NCBI RefSeq assembly: GCF_000516985.1
Contig: NW_006917097.1
Coordinates: 1,178,001 to 1,242,000, forward strand
DNA from: Pestalotiopsis fici W106-1
Lineage: Eukaryota; Ascomycota; Sordariomycetes; Amphisphaeriales; Sporocadaceae
Length of the DNA stretch: 64,000 nt
Direction: 5' to 3'
The notes beneath the pieces are model-generated. The model saw only the letters and a list, made by a program, of their open reading frames with translations. It did no database searches and was not told the origin of the DNA. Of the stretch, positions 1 to 10,098 are shown one piece after another; the first letter of the stretch is position 1, and each line of letters starts with the position of its first letter. A program made the position numbers and the translations under genes.

Positions 1-453
1 CTTTTCTTCGGGGGAGGACTGGGCGAGCCGATCGCGTAGACATCCCCAGTAGCCAATCTTTTCGGTAAATCCCTCCATCCCATCGAGACCATTGACACCA
101 TTCTTGAGCTCTGCAGTGACTGCATTTTGCGTTCTGCCCACATCAACGGTCAAAATCTCGCGCCATATCCCGGCGTCTTCTGGTAGTGACGCCCAAAACT
201 GTTTGACGGGATCGCTGGCCCACCACGCGGCGTAGGTTTCGGGCCGCCAGTAGGACAGCCAGATGCGGGTACCGAAATCCTTGTTCTTGGTCGGGTAGAC
301 GATGCGATCGAGGTGAGCCTTGCCATCGATGAGCTCATCGAACCGTTTGATTAGGTCCAGTTGGCTCGAGGTGGGTTCATTGCCTGGGTACTGGACACCA
401 AAGATTCCATAGACGAATTTAGCGCCCGGCTTGTGACTAGCACGATAGAACAT
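1..453 (-). CDS. Aldoxime-dehydratase-like haem protein, partial (3' end off window)
   Basis: Reading leftwards from an ATG at 453, the frame stays open to the window edge (151 codons). It contains YGIFGVQYPG near the N-terminus and GYWGCLRDRL near the left edge, close to the Tyr-Trp-Gly-x-x-Arg-Asp-Arg signature I associate with phenylacetaldoxime dehydratases (haem-containing dehydratase family), which convert aldoximes to nitriles in the cytosol. The family is about 350 residues long, so roughly half is missing to the left. The family usually has a longer stretch before the GVQ motif; an upstream exon is possible, but 454-1129 is AT-rich and gives no clear candidate. An in-frame TGA lies shortly upstream of 453. 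Family assignment rests on recalled motifs, so it is moderate. Confidence 0.6.
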   Translation of the reverse strand, partial: MFYRASHKPGAKFVYGIFGVQYPGNEPTSSQLDLIKRFDELIDGKAHLDRIVYPTKNKDFGTRIWLSYWRPETYAAWWASDPVKQFWASLPEDAGIWREILTVDVGRTQNAVTAELKNGVNGLDGMEGFTEKIGYWGCLRDRLAQSSPEEK

Positions 454-1129
454 TATATAAGAGGGACTGTCCTGTCCGTTATTTCAATGGATTTCTTGAA
501 CAATTTATATCTTGGGATCATTCAAAGTGCAAGTGTCTTTTTCTCAAGTCATTCCGCCGTACTTGATGATTTGTACTTCTTTATATGCCACTCTACACCC
601 CTCAAATCAAGGCTTATCAAACAGACCAATCAACATTCAACCATTTTAGGTTTTCTCAGCTTACAATAATCATCCCCGTACCCCAGATTCAATGATAACG
701 CTATTCTGTTCTGATTCAAAAGTCTGTGAGCCAACAATGATCCGCAACTCCCGAGTACGAGTGATGCGCGTGACCGTCGCTGATAAGATGCGGAATAAAG
801 ATGCTTCTCAACAAGTGCCGACGACTTGAGTAAATATTACCAGTTTTGGACATGTCACGATGCTGGTTGCATTCGGATTGACATACTGATATCAAATCCG
901 ATTCCGATTCCGTCTAAAAATCTCAAATCAGGAAAGATGAAGATGCGTGAGCCATAGACCCCCACAGTCGCGGGATGACAATATCCTATCATGATCGAGA
1001 TAAGAGAACGCCGCTTACCAACTTGAACTGACAAAGATCTGAAGCTACATCATAAAATGAATGGATATGGATCATACAAGTGTTTCGCCGCCAACATGGT
1101 ATAAGGTGATAGGTTCGGCTGATAATCGA
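454..1129. other. Intergenic, AT-rich, no gene seen
   Basis: This holds the promoter side of the aldoxime-dehydratase-like gene and the 3' side of the HAD gene. TATA-like stretches occur on the minus strand just upstream of the ATG at 453. The open frame at 361-669 on the plus strand is low-complexity antisense and is not credible as a gene. Confidence 0.5.
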
Positions 1130-1852
1130 CTACTCATGGGCCAGCTCGCTCTCTAGAGCAGCTGCCATTTGTCCCAAGGTATCAAACTTCCAGTCATATA
1201 CTGACTGATCTCTGTTGCCCATGATTGCTCCCGGCCGGGTGATCCAGCATGATTTCAAACCCTTTGCCTTGGCGGGATGGTGATCGTGAAATTGGCTTTG
1301 GGCAGTCTGCAAAATCTGATGCTTTGAGACGCCGAGCTTTTCTTGCACCTCCTTGATCATGTAGTCAAAGTTGCGCAAATCAGGCTTGTAACTGCCAATA
1401 TCCTGCGCCGTGAGCACAAGATCAAACTTGACGCCTTCCAGCGGCCCACTATTGGTTCCAGCAAACGACTCGCGGTCGACATTGGAGATGATCACCAGCT
1501 TGTAGTGCGTCCCCAGCTTCTTGAGTGCCTCAACCGTGTCGGGAAAGGCGGGCCAGCTCCCCACGGAGGCGCCAAACGCCTGGCTCTGCTCGGCTGGCGG
1601 CGCCGACAGCCCCAGCTTTTCGGCAATCTGAGGATGAATGGCTGCGAGCAGCTCGTGGTACTTGAGGTCGGGAGTAGCAGCCTGCTGTGTACGCTCGCAC
1701 TCGTGCATCACGTGCAACAGCTTCTCCTTGCTAAAGCTGGCATTGTTGGCCTGGAGCAGTGGTTGGAGATTATTGACGATCCCCGCTTCCCAGTCAATGA
1801 GGGTACCATAGACATCAAATGAGAGGACTTTGAAGTCGGAGAGTTTTGCCAT
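1130..1852 (-). CDS. Haloacid dehalogenase type II, HAD superfamily hydrolase
   Basis: A single-exon gene of 240 residues, the usual length for fungal type II 2-haloacid dehalogenase-like proteins. HAD motif I is LSFDVYGTLID, with nucleophilic Asp at about residue 13. Motif II is VIISNVD (about residue 125) and motif III is the Lys in SYKPDLRNF (about residue 160). The family hydrolyses C-halogen or phosphoester bonds through an aspartyl enzyme intermediate; most fungal members have no tested substrate, so the exact reaction is not claimed. No signal peptide is visible, so it is probably cytosolic. The start ATG is followed by a short hydrophilic lead directly into motif I. It is transcribed divergently from the TatD gene across about 308 bp. 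Confidence 0.9.
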   Translation of the reverse strand: MAKLSDFKVLSFDVYGTLIDWEAGIVNNLQPLLQANNASFSKEKLLHVMHECERTQQAATPDLKYHELLAAIHPQIAEKLGLSAPPAEQSQAFGASVGSWPAFPDTVEALKKLGTHYKLVIISNVDRESFAGTNSGPLEGVKFDLVLTAQDIGSYKPDLRNFDYMIKEVQEKLGVSKHQILQTAQSQFHDHHPAKAKGLKSCWITRPGAIMGNRDQSVYDWKFDTLGQMAAALESELAHE

Positions 1853-2160
1853 TTTTGATCCTGTTTGAGAGAATCAAATGGGGAATTGCAACAAATGTCG
1901 AGTTGTTTGCCTTTTTTCCTCGTCTTACTGCACGCCCTTCATGTCAAGGCATCCCGGCGATCATCTCGCGGCGGGGGTCTCCGAAGCACAATCCCGGTAC
2001 CGGATCTCTGCCGGATCCACTCGGTCCTCTCCCGAAATTGACACCGCGCCCTGCAAGACACTCTTGATTCGACCAAGTTTGTGGAATAGAACTTGACAAA
2101 TTACACTGTTTGACACGTGCACAAACATTATACAGTCATTCTCCAAGTCAGGAGCACATA
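1853..2160. promoter_or_regulatory. Shared divergent promoter of HAD and TatD genes
   Basis: A 308-bp region separates the two divergent start codons. A palindromic CACGTG (2114-2119) lies about 40 bp before the TatD start and is a plausible bHLH or bZIP site. No other element is evident. Confidence 0.4.
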
Positions 2161-3189
2161 ATGGATCTTACTGGACTGCCCCAGGCGGCACCCTCAAGGC
2201 CCGAGAACAAGTTGCGTTATGCAGATGTTGGTATTGTCCTACAAGGCGATCAGTGAAGCACATTTCATTAATTGGGATAACAGGTAGCCGTCACACCAAC
2301 AGCGAAAGAGTTTGCGGGCATCTATCGAGGAAAACAATACCATGAACCAGACTTTACCAACACGCTGGACCGGGCATGGGATGCGGGAGTAGAAAAGGTC
2401 ATGCTCACTGGAATGTCGGTGACCGACGTCTCGTCCAACCTGGCAATCGCCAAGTCGCGACCTCCAAACTCTTGCTTTGTCACCATGGGGGTGCATCCCT
2501 ATAATGCCGGCGAACCTGGTCCCGCGGGATCAGAGTACTATGACAAACTGGGGCAAGCCATCAGGGACGCCCTAGCGGAGCCAGTGCCTCTGATCAAGGC
2601 ATACGGAGAATTGGGTCTGGATTATGACCGTCTCGTTCATGCAGACAAGGAGACACAGATTGCCACGTTCAAGGCGCAACTGGACATGGTTATCAAGGAG
2701 AAATGGGATCTGCCTCTGTTCCTCCACTGCCGCGCTGCATTTGACGACTTTGTGGACATCATCAGCCCTTACCTGGAAAAACTACCACGGCGCGGGCTGG
2801 TACACAGCTTTGTCGGCACGCGCGCTCAAATGGAGAAACTTGTTGACCTGGGATTCGACGTGAGCGTGAATGGGTTCAGCTTTCAGGACCGAGAGAGCTT
2901 GGACATGGTGGCGGCGATTCCACTGGAGAAGCTGCAGATTGAAACCGACGCCCCGTGGGGTGAGATCAAGGCCACGTCCGACATTGCAAAGCGGTACTTG
3001 GTGAATGCGGCTCCTGCACCGCTGAGCAAAAAGAAGGATAAATGGGATCCCAAGTACATGGTCAAGGAGCGCAACGAGAGTAATTCCATGGAAAAGGTTG
3101 CCTTGATTGTGGCAGGGCTCAAGGGGATTAGTGTAGAGCAAGTCGCAAATACAGCATGGCAGAATAGTGTCGACATGTTTAATTTGTAG
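2161..3189 (+). CDS. TatD-family metal-dependent DNase, TATDN1-like
   Basis: Two exons are inferred (2161-2230, 2288-3189), giving 323 residues. The 57-nt intron starts GTATTG and ends GGTAG; splicing joins YADVAVTPTAKEF to the remainder, matching the KEF-GIYRGKQYH start of eukaryotic TatD proteins. Metal-site landmarks in order are YGELGLDYDR (Glu), LFLHCRAAFDDF (His), GLVHSFVGT (His) and LQIETDAPWGEIK (Asp). As in TATDN1 and its yeast relative, the bacterial N-terminal HxH motif is not present. The family are TIM-barrel 3'-5' exonucleases or endonucleases linked to DNA repair and apoptotic DNA fragmentation. An acceptor 4 nt earlier with a different donor would change one or two residues only. 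Confidence 0.9.
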
Positions 3190-4935
3190 CGGTATATTCA
3201 CAGATAAACATAAAGTCACACACTTTTTCAACCAACTAGTGGATCAAGACAAATTTCAAATATTCATTCTAATCTCTAAACTATATACAGTGCTTTGGGA
3301 TTCCAAACCCGAAATGTTCCACAAACACTTGCTTGCGTCAATAAGAAACATGAAATCAAATGCAAATCTTTTCAAAGGAGTACCACGGAAACAAGGATGG
3401 GTCTTACAACCCAGGCATTCTAATATGTATGGCTGCAAGATGCGATTTGGCGGGGGCAGCCCAGACGTGGTATATGTAATGTATTGTTAGAACCAGTAAT
3501 CACACACGACCATACGCACTAGAACACACAGCATCCCGTCCGCTCTGCCCTACTTAAGCTGGTGAGGGGGGGTGGAGGGGGCGTTTGATTCGACTTACCC
3601 ACGATCGCTGCGATCGTGGCTCCTTTGAAGTTCTGCCTCCTTGGAGTGCTGTAGAACAGATAGAGCGTGCAATTTGTCAGTTGAGATGTGCCTCAATGTA
3701 ATCAGCGGCTATTCAAGCACATTGATAGGCTTGACGCAGTATCATAGCACGGTCGTGCCGTAAGGAATCTTAGCTCCATCCCACTACATGCACACTGACG
3801 CCCGACAACTAGAGTAGGGCAATTAATCCAAGAGAAGAGGGGTTTCCAGCGTATTAATGTACAATCACGATTCTATATAGGTGAAAGATAGTACCACCGC
3901 CCCTCCCATCCTCAAGAATTCGTCCCTCTAAGTGCTGATTATTAGATTCTGAGTTTAGATTACTCTAGAGAGCGAGCCGACCCGCGATCCATCGGCTAGA
4001 AAAAACTCCCCTCGATTGGGTTGCATGCCGGGCGGGGGTGTTGGCAGGTATGTGAGGGGAAATCAAAAGGGCATGTGGTGGGGTTTCCTGCAAAAAGAAG
4101 AAAAAGAAAAAGATGAACATAGGCATCCTTTCCCGGGCTTCATGCTGGAAAGAAGACCTCTCAGGTGAACGATCAAATGACCAAAGATTTAATCACAACA
4201 CCTTGGACCAAATGCAAAACATCCAATATTTCACTTGATTGGTCGGCAGTGATCATAAGTTGGTGCGCCCCATTCCTCCGAGTAAGGCCTGGTGTGCATC
4301 GCTAACCGGCTTGAACCCTTGTCAGGGCCGAAAGGACCTGTTGTATTGGTGCTTACTTATTTGAGGTGTTCAACGAACTCACTGCAGGCCATCTTCGTGA
4401 CCTGAGACTGGACAATAAAGGTCCTGATTACTATAACATGACGTTGGCGCGAAACGATGCTGGCATTGAGGTTAAGTGAGGATGGGGAAGAGGGAAACGG
4501 GCGGTAGATGGGCATTAAAGAACCACTCTGCAGTCTGCACGATGAGCCTTTGAAATACCGCACAACAAGAACCCCGACCGAAAGCGGGAAAGTATCGGCT
4601 GTTCGCATCTGAATTTGCCGCCTCAGCTTTCGTATCTGTTCATGCAGCCGCTGCTGCCAAAAGTCGAGTGTGACAACGATTGGGTGTCATTATGGCCCAG
4701 TGTAAGGCTTGACTTGACTGCCTGCCTACCTACCTACTTGAACACCCATATCGTCAGTAAAGGGGCAATCATTTCAATGCACACATCTTCACCATCATCG
4801 CACGTGCTTGATTTTCAAATTCAAATTGATTTGAAAGAACCGCTCTCACTTGCGTGTACAGACGAATACCGACTACTTCACGCTCAAAAACCTGAGCCGT
4901 TACACATCGTTCGACAACTAATCTGTCTGATCACA
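3190..4935. other. Long intergenic region with one perfect hairpin
   Basis: About 1.7 kb without a supportable gene. A perfect 9-bp inverted repeat with a 3-nt loop lies at 3599-3619. Purine- and pyrimidine-rich tracts occur near 4095-4110. The in-frame extension of the NLR reading frame back to 4615 is treated as leader sequence. Confidence 0.5.
3599..3619. repeat. Perfect inverted repeat (9-bp stem, 3-nt loop)
   Basis: CCACGATCG, loop CTG, then CGATCGTGG. It lies about 410 bp after the TatD stop codon, too far for an obvious 3'-end signal of that gene, and not near another start codon. Its function is unknown. Confidence 0.6.
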
Positions 4936-7900
4936 ATGATGTACACTGGCCTGTTGCTTCTCCTGGCTGGTGCAGCTGCAATTATTGTTTTTGGGCTCTA
5001 TAGAGCTATGCCCATTATCTTGGCGGCAACAACGACAACCGCGACACGTCAAACGGAAGCGATCGAACAACAGCGTGACTTCAAGATCCACCACCTCAAC
5101 AAATGTGTTGCGAACCCGTCAGGGACAGATACAGGCATTGATATTATCGCCATCCATGGGCTAGACACAACTTCAAAAGAGACGTGGACATGGAAAGATC
5201 CTCGTGATCTTGAGAATAGAGAGATGTGGGTCAACTGGCTGGCCGATGAACACATGCTTCCTGCAGAGGTTCCCGGCACCCGCATCTTCGCATGCGACTG
5301 GCCAGCAAAACTCTTCGAAGCAAAAGACTCGGTCCCATTCAAGATCGAAGAGCTTGCTGCATCCCTTCGCCAATGTATTCTTGAATTGAATCCAAGAGGG
5401 GACCGGCAGATTCTCTTCATCGCCTCATGTCTTGGAGGGGTTATTTTGATGCAGGCTCTTGCCGAGGCCAAAGACCAATATGCGACTATTCGAGAAGCCA
5501 CTCGTGGGATTATTTTTCTCGCAACGCCATTCCGTGGCACTTCGTTTCAAGACGTAGCCTTGTGGGCGCAGCCGGGTTTACAAGCCTGGGCATCAATTCG
5601 CGATCAGCAGCTGACTGAGCTTCTTGAATGGGTAAAGTCATCGGAATTTGGTCTTGTATATCTCGTAGGCGAGTTTACCCGAATATGCGTCAATCCAAAC
5701 AACGAAGGACTTAAAGTGATTACTTTCTATGAGAAACGACATTCACGCCTCTTTGCGAAAGTTCCCTTCTCTTCATGGCTGCTGCCATCGGGAAAGAAAG
5801 TGGTGAGATATGAGCAAGTTATAGATACCAACCATCCACTCTACTAATCTCTCTTTGGCAGCTCGTTGATATGGATTCTGCGACGCTAGATTGTGTTCCA
5901 GACCGAATCGCACTCGACCGACCCCATGTCATGATGAACAAGTTTCGTGGACCAAAAGACACCGACCCGCACTATGGGACAGTTGTGAGAAATATACAGG
6001 ACCTTCTTGCCAAGATTCAGACTGGAACAACTCTCGAGCAGGCAGACAATTGGATACGCAAAGAGCACTATACTCCAGAGAAACTCAACATTATGCGGCT
6101 TTCGGGAGACCTTTTGGACAAAGGCCAATCCTACATCAATCTCGTAATTGTGGAGCAGATCGACTTGAGCACGTCTGCCCAAAACCGTTCGAAAGAGGAA
6201 AACTCGGCGCCGCGCTCCTCTCCCTTCTCGCTTCTTGCGCGACAGAAAGTCGAGCTGCCAGAAGAGAATGCCCAGCTTCGTTTGGCAGACATTTTTAACC
6301 AGCGCAAAAGATCCGATGGCACTGAAATCTTACCTCGAAAAATCTTGATACGTGGACGCGCCGGCGTTGGCAAGACCACTTTATGCAAGAAGCTGGTCCA
6401 TGATTTCATGGAAAACAAGATGTGGAATAGTTTGTTCGATCGTGTGCTCTGGATTCCTCTACGAAATCTGAAGCAACAAGCAAGCCCTGGATACGACCTC
6501 ACGACCCTCCTACGTCATGAATTCTTCCGATTTTCGGAAGAGGATAGCAAACGTTTTGCTAAAGAATTATGTACAGCACTTGTACGCGAACGGACCCTTT
6601 TCGTCCTTGACGGTTGGGATGAAGTGGCTGAGCAAGGCAAGGGTGACGATATATTTAGCGAGCTCCTCAGCCAGTCTAACATCATCGTCACATCACGACC
6701 ATCTGCGACTCTTCCGCACGGCATCAATATCGACCTTGAGCTAGAGACTATCGGCTTCAGCCCAGCACAAGTAGACGAGTATATTGATAAAGTTCATGGG
6801 AAGAAAGTGGATGAGATCAAGGCGTTCCTCCGGACCCATGAGCTGGTTCAGAGTCTTGTTCGCATACCAATACAGCTAGATGCTTTCTGCTACTGCTGGG
6901 ACGACATTGGGAGCGAGTGTAATCAGAAGCCTAATACGATGACGTCGCTCTACCAGGCCATCAATTCGAGTCTCTGGAAGAAGGATATCATACGACTCGA
7001 GAAGATGTTTCGGGGGAAATACATCACAGAAAAGTTATTGAGTGATAATTTCCAGACGTTCATAGAACTTCATGTCAAGGACGAGCTGCGTTTCCTCGAG
7101 CACCTTGCCTTCTCTGGACTAGTTGCGGGTAAAGTGGAGTTCGGGTTTGGAGACTGGCAAAACGCCCGTCGTCACTCTGAGCTCCAGTTTGCGCCAAACG
7201 ACAGCTTGCCGCGCCTCTCGTTCATACGAACTTCAAACCAATCAGCCAAGACCGAACATCAGTCGTATCACTTCATACATTTGACATTCCAAGAGTACTT
7301 TGCGGCACGATTCTTCGTTCGGCATTGGGAAAGGAAAGAGGACCGTGAGATGAAGTACACAGTGTTTGGCCAAAAGAGCGTCGAGACGATCTCGCCGGTT
7401 GGTTTCCTCCGACAGCACAAATATGCTACAGGATATGACATTATGTGGCGCTTTGTTGCTGGCCTTCTGGACGAACAAGACCGAAGTTTCGAACTACTCA
7501 GTGAGATTGAACGGGAATCATCCGATCTTCTTGGACCCTCTCATCAGCGATTGATTATGCACTGCTTGAGCGAAGTAGCGCTTACAGGCTCCCAGCCGCA
7601 TCGAAACGATTTCGAGCAGAGACTTTCAGATTGGCTTCTGTTTGAATACAGTTTAACGAAACGCGCAGGTCTCGCTCGTGAAAACGAGTTTCCCGACAAT
7701 TCTCTTCAGATTGCATTCCAACAAGGGAGCATCGAAGTCAAATCCGCAATCCTAAAATCCATTGAACGACGAACTTGGTCCAACGAGATTTCAGATACGA
7801 TAGGCTGCTTCATCGGGCAAAATGATGATAAACTACGTCACGAAACCATAAAGGCCATGCAATACCAATCTGCATTATCCATGAAGACTGTTGATGTTCT

Positions 7901-9744
7901 TGTTGGACTGCTTAAGGACACCGATCATGACACCAGCCAGATACTTCGCGTATTATTGAATCAGTCAAATTTGTCGGATGCGCATAGCGAACTTCTGGCT
8001 CAGGAAGTATACGGGCATTTGGACTCTTGGAGCGAGGCAACATGTGATTTTTTTAGCAATATCTTTCATAAGTCACCAGGGTGTGCGTCATTTGCAAAGG
8101 CTTTTGTTCGGTGTCTTAACAGCACTACCCCCCAGAAGAGTACTGGCGGGTATAGAGCAATTGCTGGACTGCGGAATTTGCCTGAAGCTGTCATCGAGTT
8201 CATTGGTGAGCAGCTTAAAGATTCAGAAGCTGATGTGTATGTGGCGGCGCTAGAAGCTTTACAGCATAGGTCAGCACTGCCTCGANNNNNNNNNNNNNNN
8301 NNNNNNNNNNNNNNNNNNNNNNNNNNNNNNNNNNNNNNNNNNNNNNNNNNNNNNNNNNNNNNNNNNNNNNNNNNNNNNNNNNNNNGTGCGTAGTTCGGCA
8401 TTAAAAGCTCTACAGCGTCAGCGAGCACTGCCTCAAGCCATGGACGCTAGCATTAAGAAGCTTAAAGACCCAGAATATATTGTGCGTGGTGAGGCGCTCA
8501 GAGTTCTGAAAAAGGAAAATCAGTCAGCACTGCCTCAAGCAACCGTTGAGGTAATTGTTGAATGCATGAATGATGATGTATGGTATGTGCGAGAGACTGC
8601 GCTCGACGTGCTAGCGGATCAATCAGTATTGTCGAAAGCAATCGTTGATGCAATCGCCAAGAAGCTTGCCGACAAAAACGCTTATGTACGGAGGGCTGCT
8701 GTGCGTGCTTTGGGGGCCCAGTCACCATTACCTAAATCAATCCACCAGACTATCTCTGGACTACGCACAGATGAAGATAACAATGTGCGACGGGCGGTCC
8801 AAGACGTTCTGAAGCAGCCAGTGTTGCCTCGGGTCCTCATTGATGCTATCATCCAACGGATGGAGGATACAGCAGAAAGTAGCCATCGTGCTATTGAAAG
8901 TATTTTAGAAGACCAAACAAATCTACCTAAAATGGCCTTCGACATAATCACTCAACGGATACGAGTCGCAGGTACAGAAATTCGCCAAGCTACTATCAAA
9001 GCTCTCTTAAGTCAGCCAGTGTTACCTAAGGCCGTCATCAAAGATATGAACGAACAGCTCAACGGCACAGATCCCGATATACGAAAAACCATATTGAAGG
9101 CCTTGATGCCGCGGTCAAAATTGCCTGAAGAAACTGTGGTGGCTACTACGGAGCAGCTTGAAGATCCAGAATTTGCTATACGAGAGGCCGCGTTGCGAGC
9201 CTTAAGACATCAGCCAGTATTACCTTACCCAACCGTGGTGGCTATTACGGAGCAGCTTGAAGATCCAGAACTTGCTATATGGGAGGCCGCGCTACAAGCC
9301 CTAGAAAATCAGCCAGCATTACCTCACCCAACCATAGAGGCTATCATTAAGAGGGGTGGGGCCGCCGGAGATTACACTCAATGGGAGATTCGTAGAATAC
9401 TAGAGCGGCAACCACTTTTTTTTGAAGTGGCTACAAATATGTTTGCCACGCGTGTTGGTGCCGACGAGGGTACAAGACAACATCTTGAGTCTACCACGCA
9501 TTCATTCGATCAAATCCTAAGATTTCTTTGCAAAATTCTTCTTGAGCAAAGTTTTGAAGAGTCGCTAAGCTATTATACTCACAAAGATATCGTTTGGGTC
9601 GACAACGGAAGCGGTCAGCTGAAGTTTGACTTCAGCCATAATCCCAATATGGTTCACCAGATACGAAGTGCTATAATAGCTTCTCGGCCTGAAGGATATC
9701 CGTCGCATGATCCTGTTTGGAAGAAATCCCACGTGGTCGAATGA
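4936..9744 (+). CDS. NLR-like protein: membrane anchor, alpha/beta hydrolase, NACHT, HEAT repeats (interrupted by assembly gap)
   Basis: Exons 4936-5802 and 5862-9744; the 59-nt intron (GTGAGA...CTAAT...GGCAG) joins SGKK to VLVDMDSATLD, a linker typical of fungal hydrolase-NACHT proteins. About 1,549 residues are visible. In order: a transmembrane segment (about 2-24); an alpha/beta hydrolase (about 65-280) with oxyanion motif AIHGLD and elbow IASCLGG, where Cys165 stands in for the usual Ser; NACHT with Walker A GRAGVGKTT (about 454), Walker B FVLDGWDE (about 539), sensor VTSRP and a later LTFQEYFAARFF; then HEAT-like 33-residue units. Such STAND proteins act in heterokaryon incompatibility or innate recognition, with nucleotide-driven oligomerisation triggering the N-terminal effector. 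I chose the start at 4936 (tandem ATG) because the anchor begins there; the frame is open to 4615. The gap at 8286-8385 lies in the repeats and the frames on its two sides do not match across exactly 100 nt. Confidence 0.88.
8286..8385. other. Assembly gap (100 N) inside the HEAT-repeat array
   Basis: Exactly 100 N, the conventional placeholder for a gap of unknown size. Repeat units flank it on both sides (codons around ALEALQHRSALPR before, ALKALQRQRALPQ after). The reading frame does not carry through 100 nt, so the true gap length differs. Collapsed near-identical repeats are the likely cause. Confidence 0.95.
9121..9318 (+). repeat. Two near-identical adjacent 99-nt HEAT units
   Basis: Units 9121-9219 and 9220-9318 both encode 33 residues beginning Leu-Pro and share AITEQLEDPE-type sequence, with a 25-nt perfectly identical core. 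They are the least diverged pair in the array and indicate recent duplication or gene conversion. Confidence 0.85.
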
Positions 9745-10098
9745 TCAATGGTAGCGACAAGACCAGCAGCGCGCAAACCTCATCCATGCGACAGACGACA
9801 AAAAGTCGCCGACTATGGAGATTCGTCTAGCCAATGCTGACCCTACGCCATCCTAGGATTTGACTGGTCAGAAACCGCCATCATAGCTCATTAGACATCG
9901 ACTCGGAATCCTAAGTTGTTGATCCGAGTGCAATGCCATGATTAGCGCTTCGAAAAGCGGTATATCTCCGTCCCTTCCCATCTTGAACGCAGCAGAGTGG
10001 AGGTCTCACACGGTTGCCGACATTCGCAGACAAGAGGCTGTTGTACATTCAAAACCTAGCACGACGCTACCGCGCAAAGTCAACGTTGCGTGCAGGCA

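Noticed and set aside
4615..4935. N-terminal extension of the NLR reading frame to an ATG at 4615
   Set aside because: The extension looks like leader sequence; the membrane anchor begins exactly at the tandem ATG at 4936. It cannot be fully excluded.
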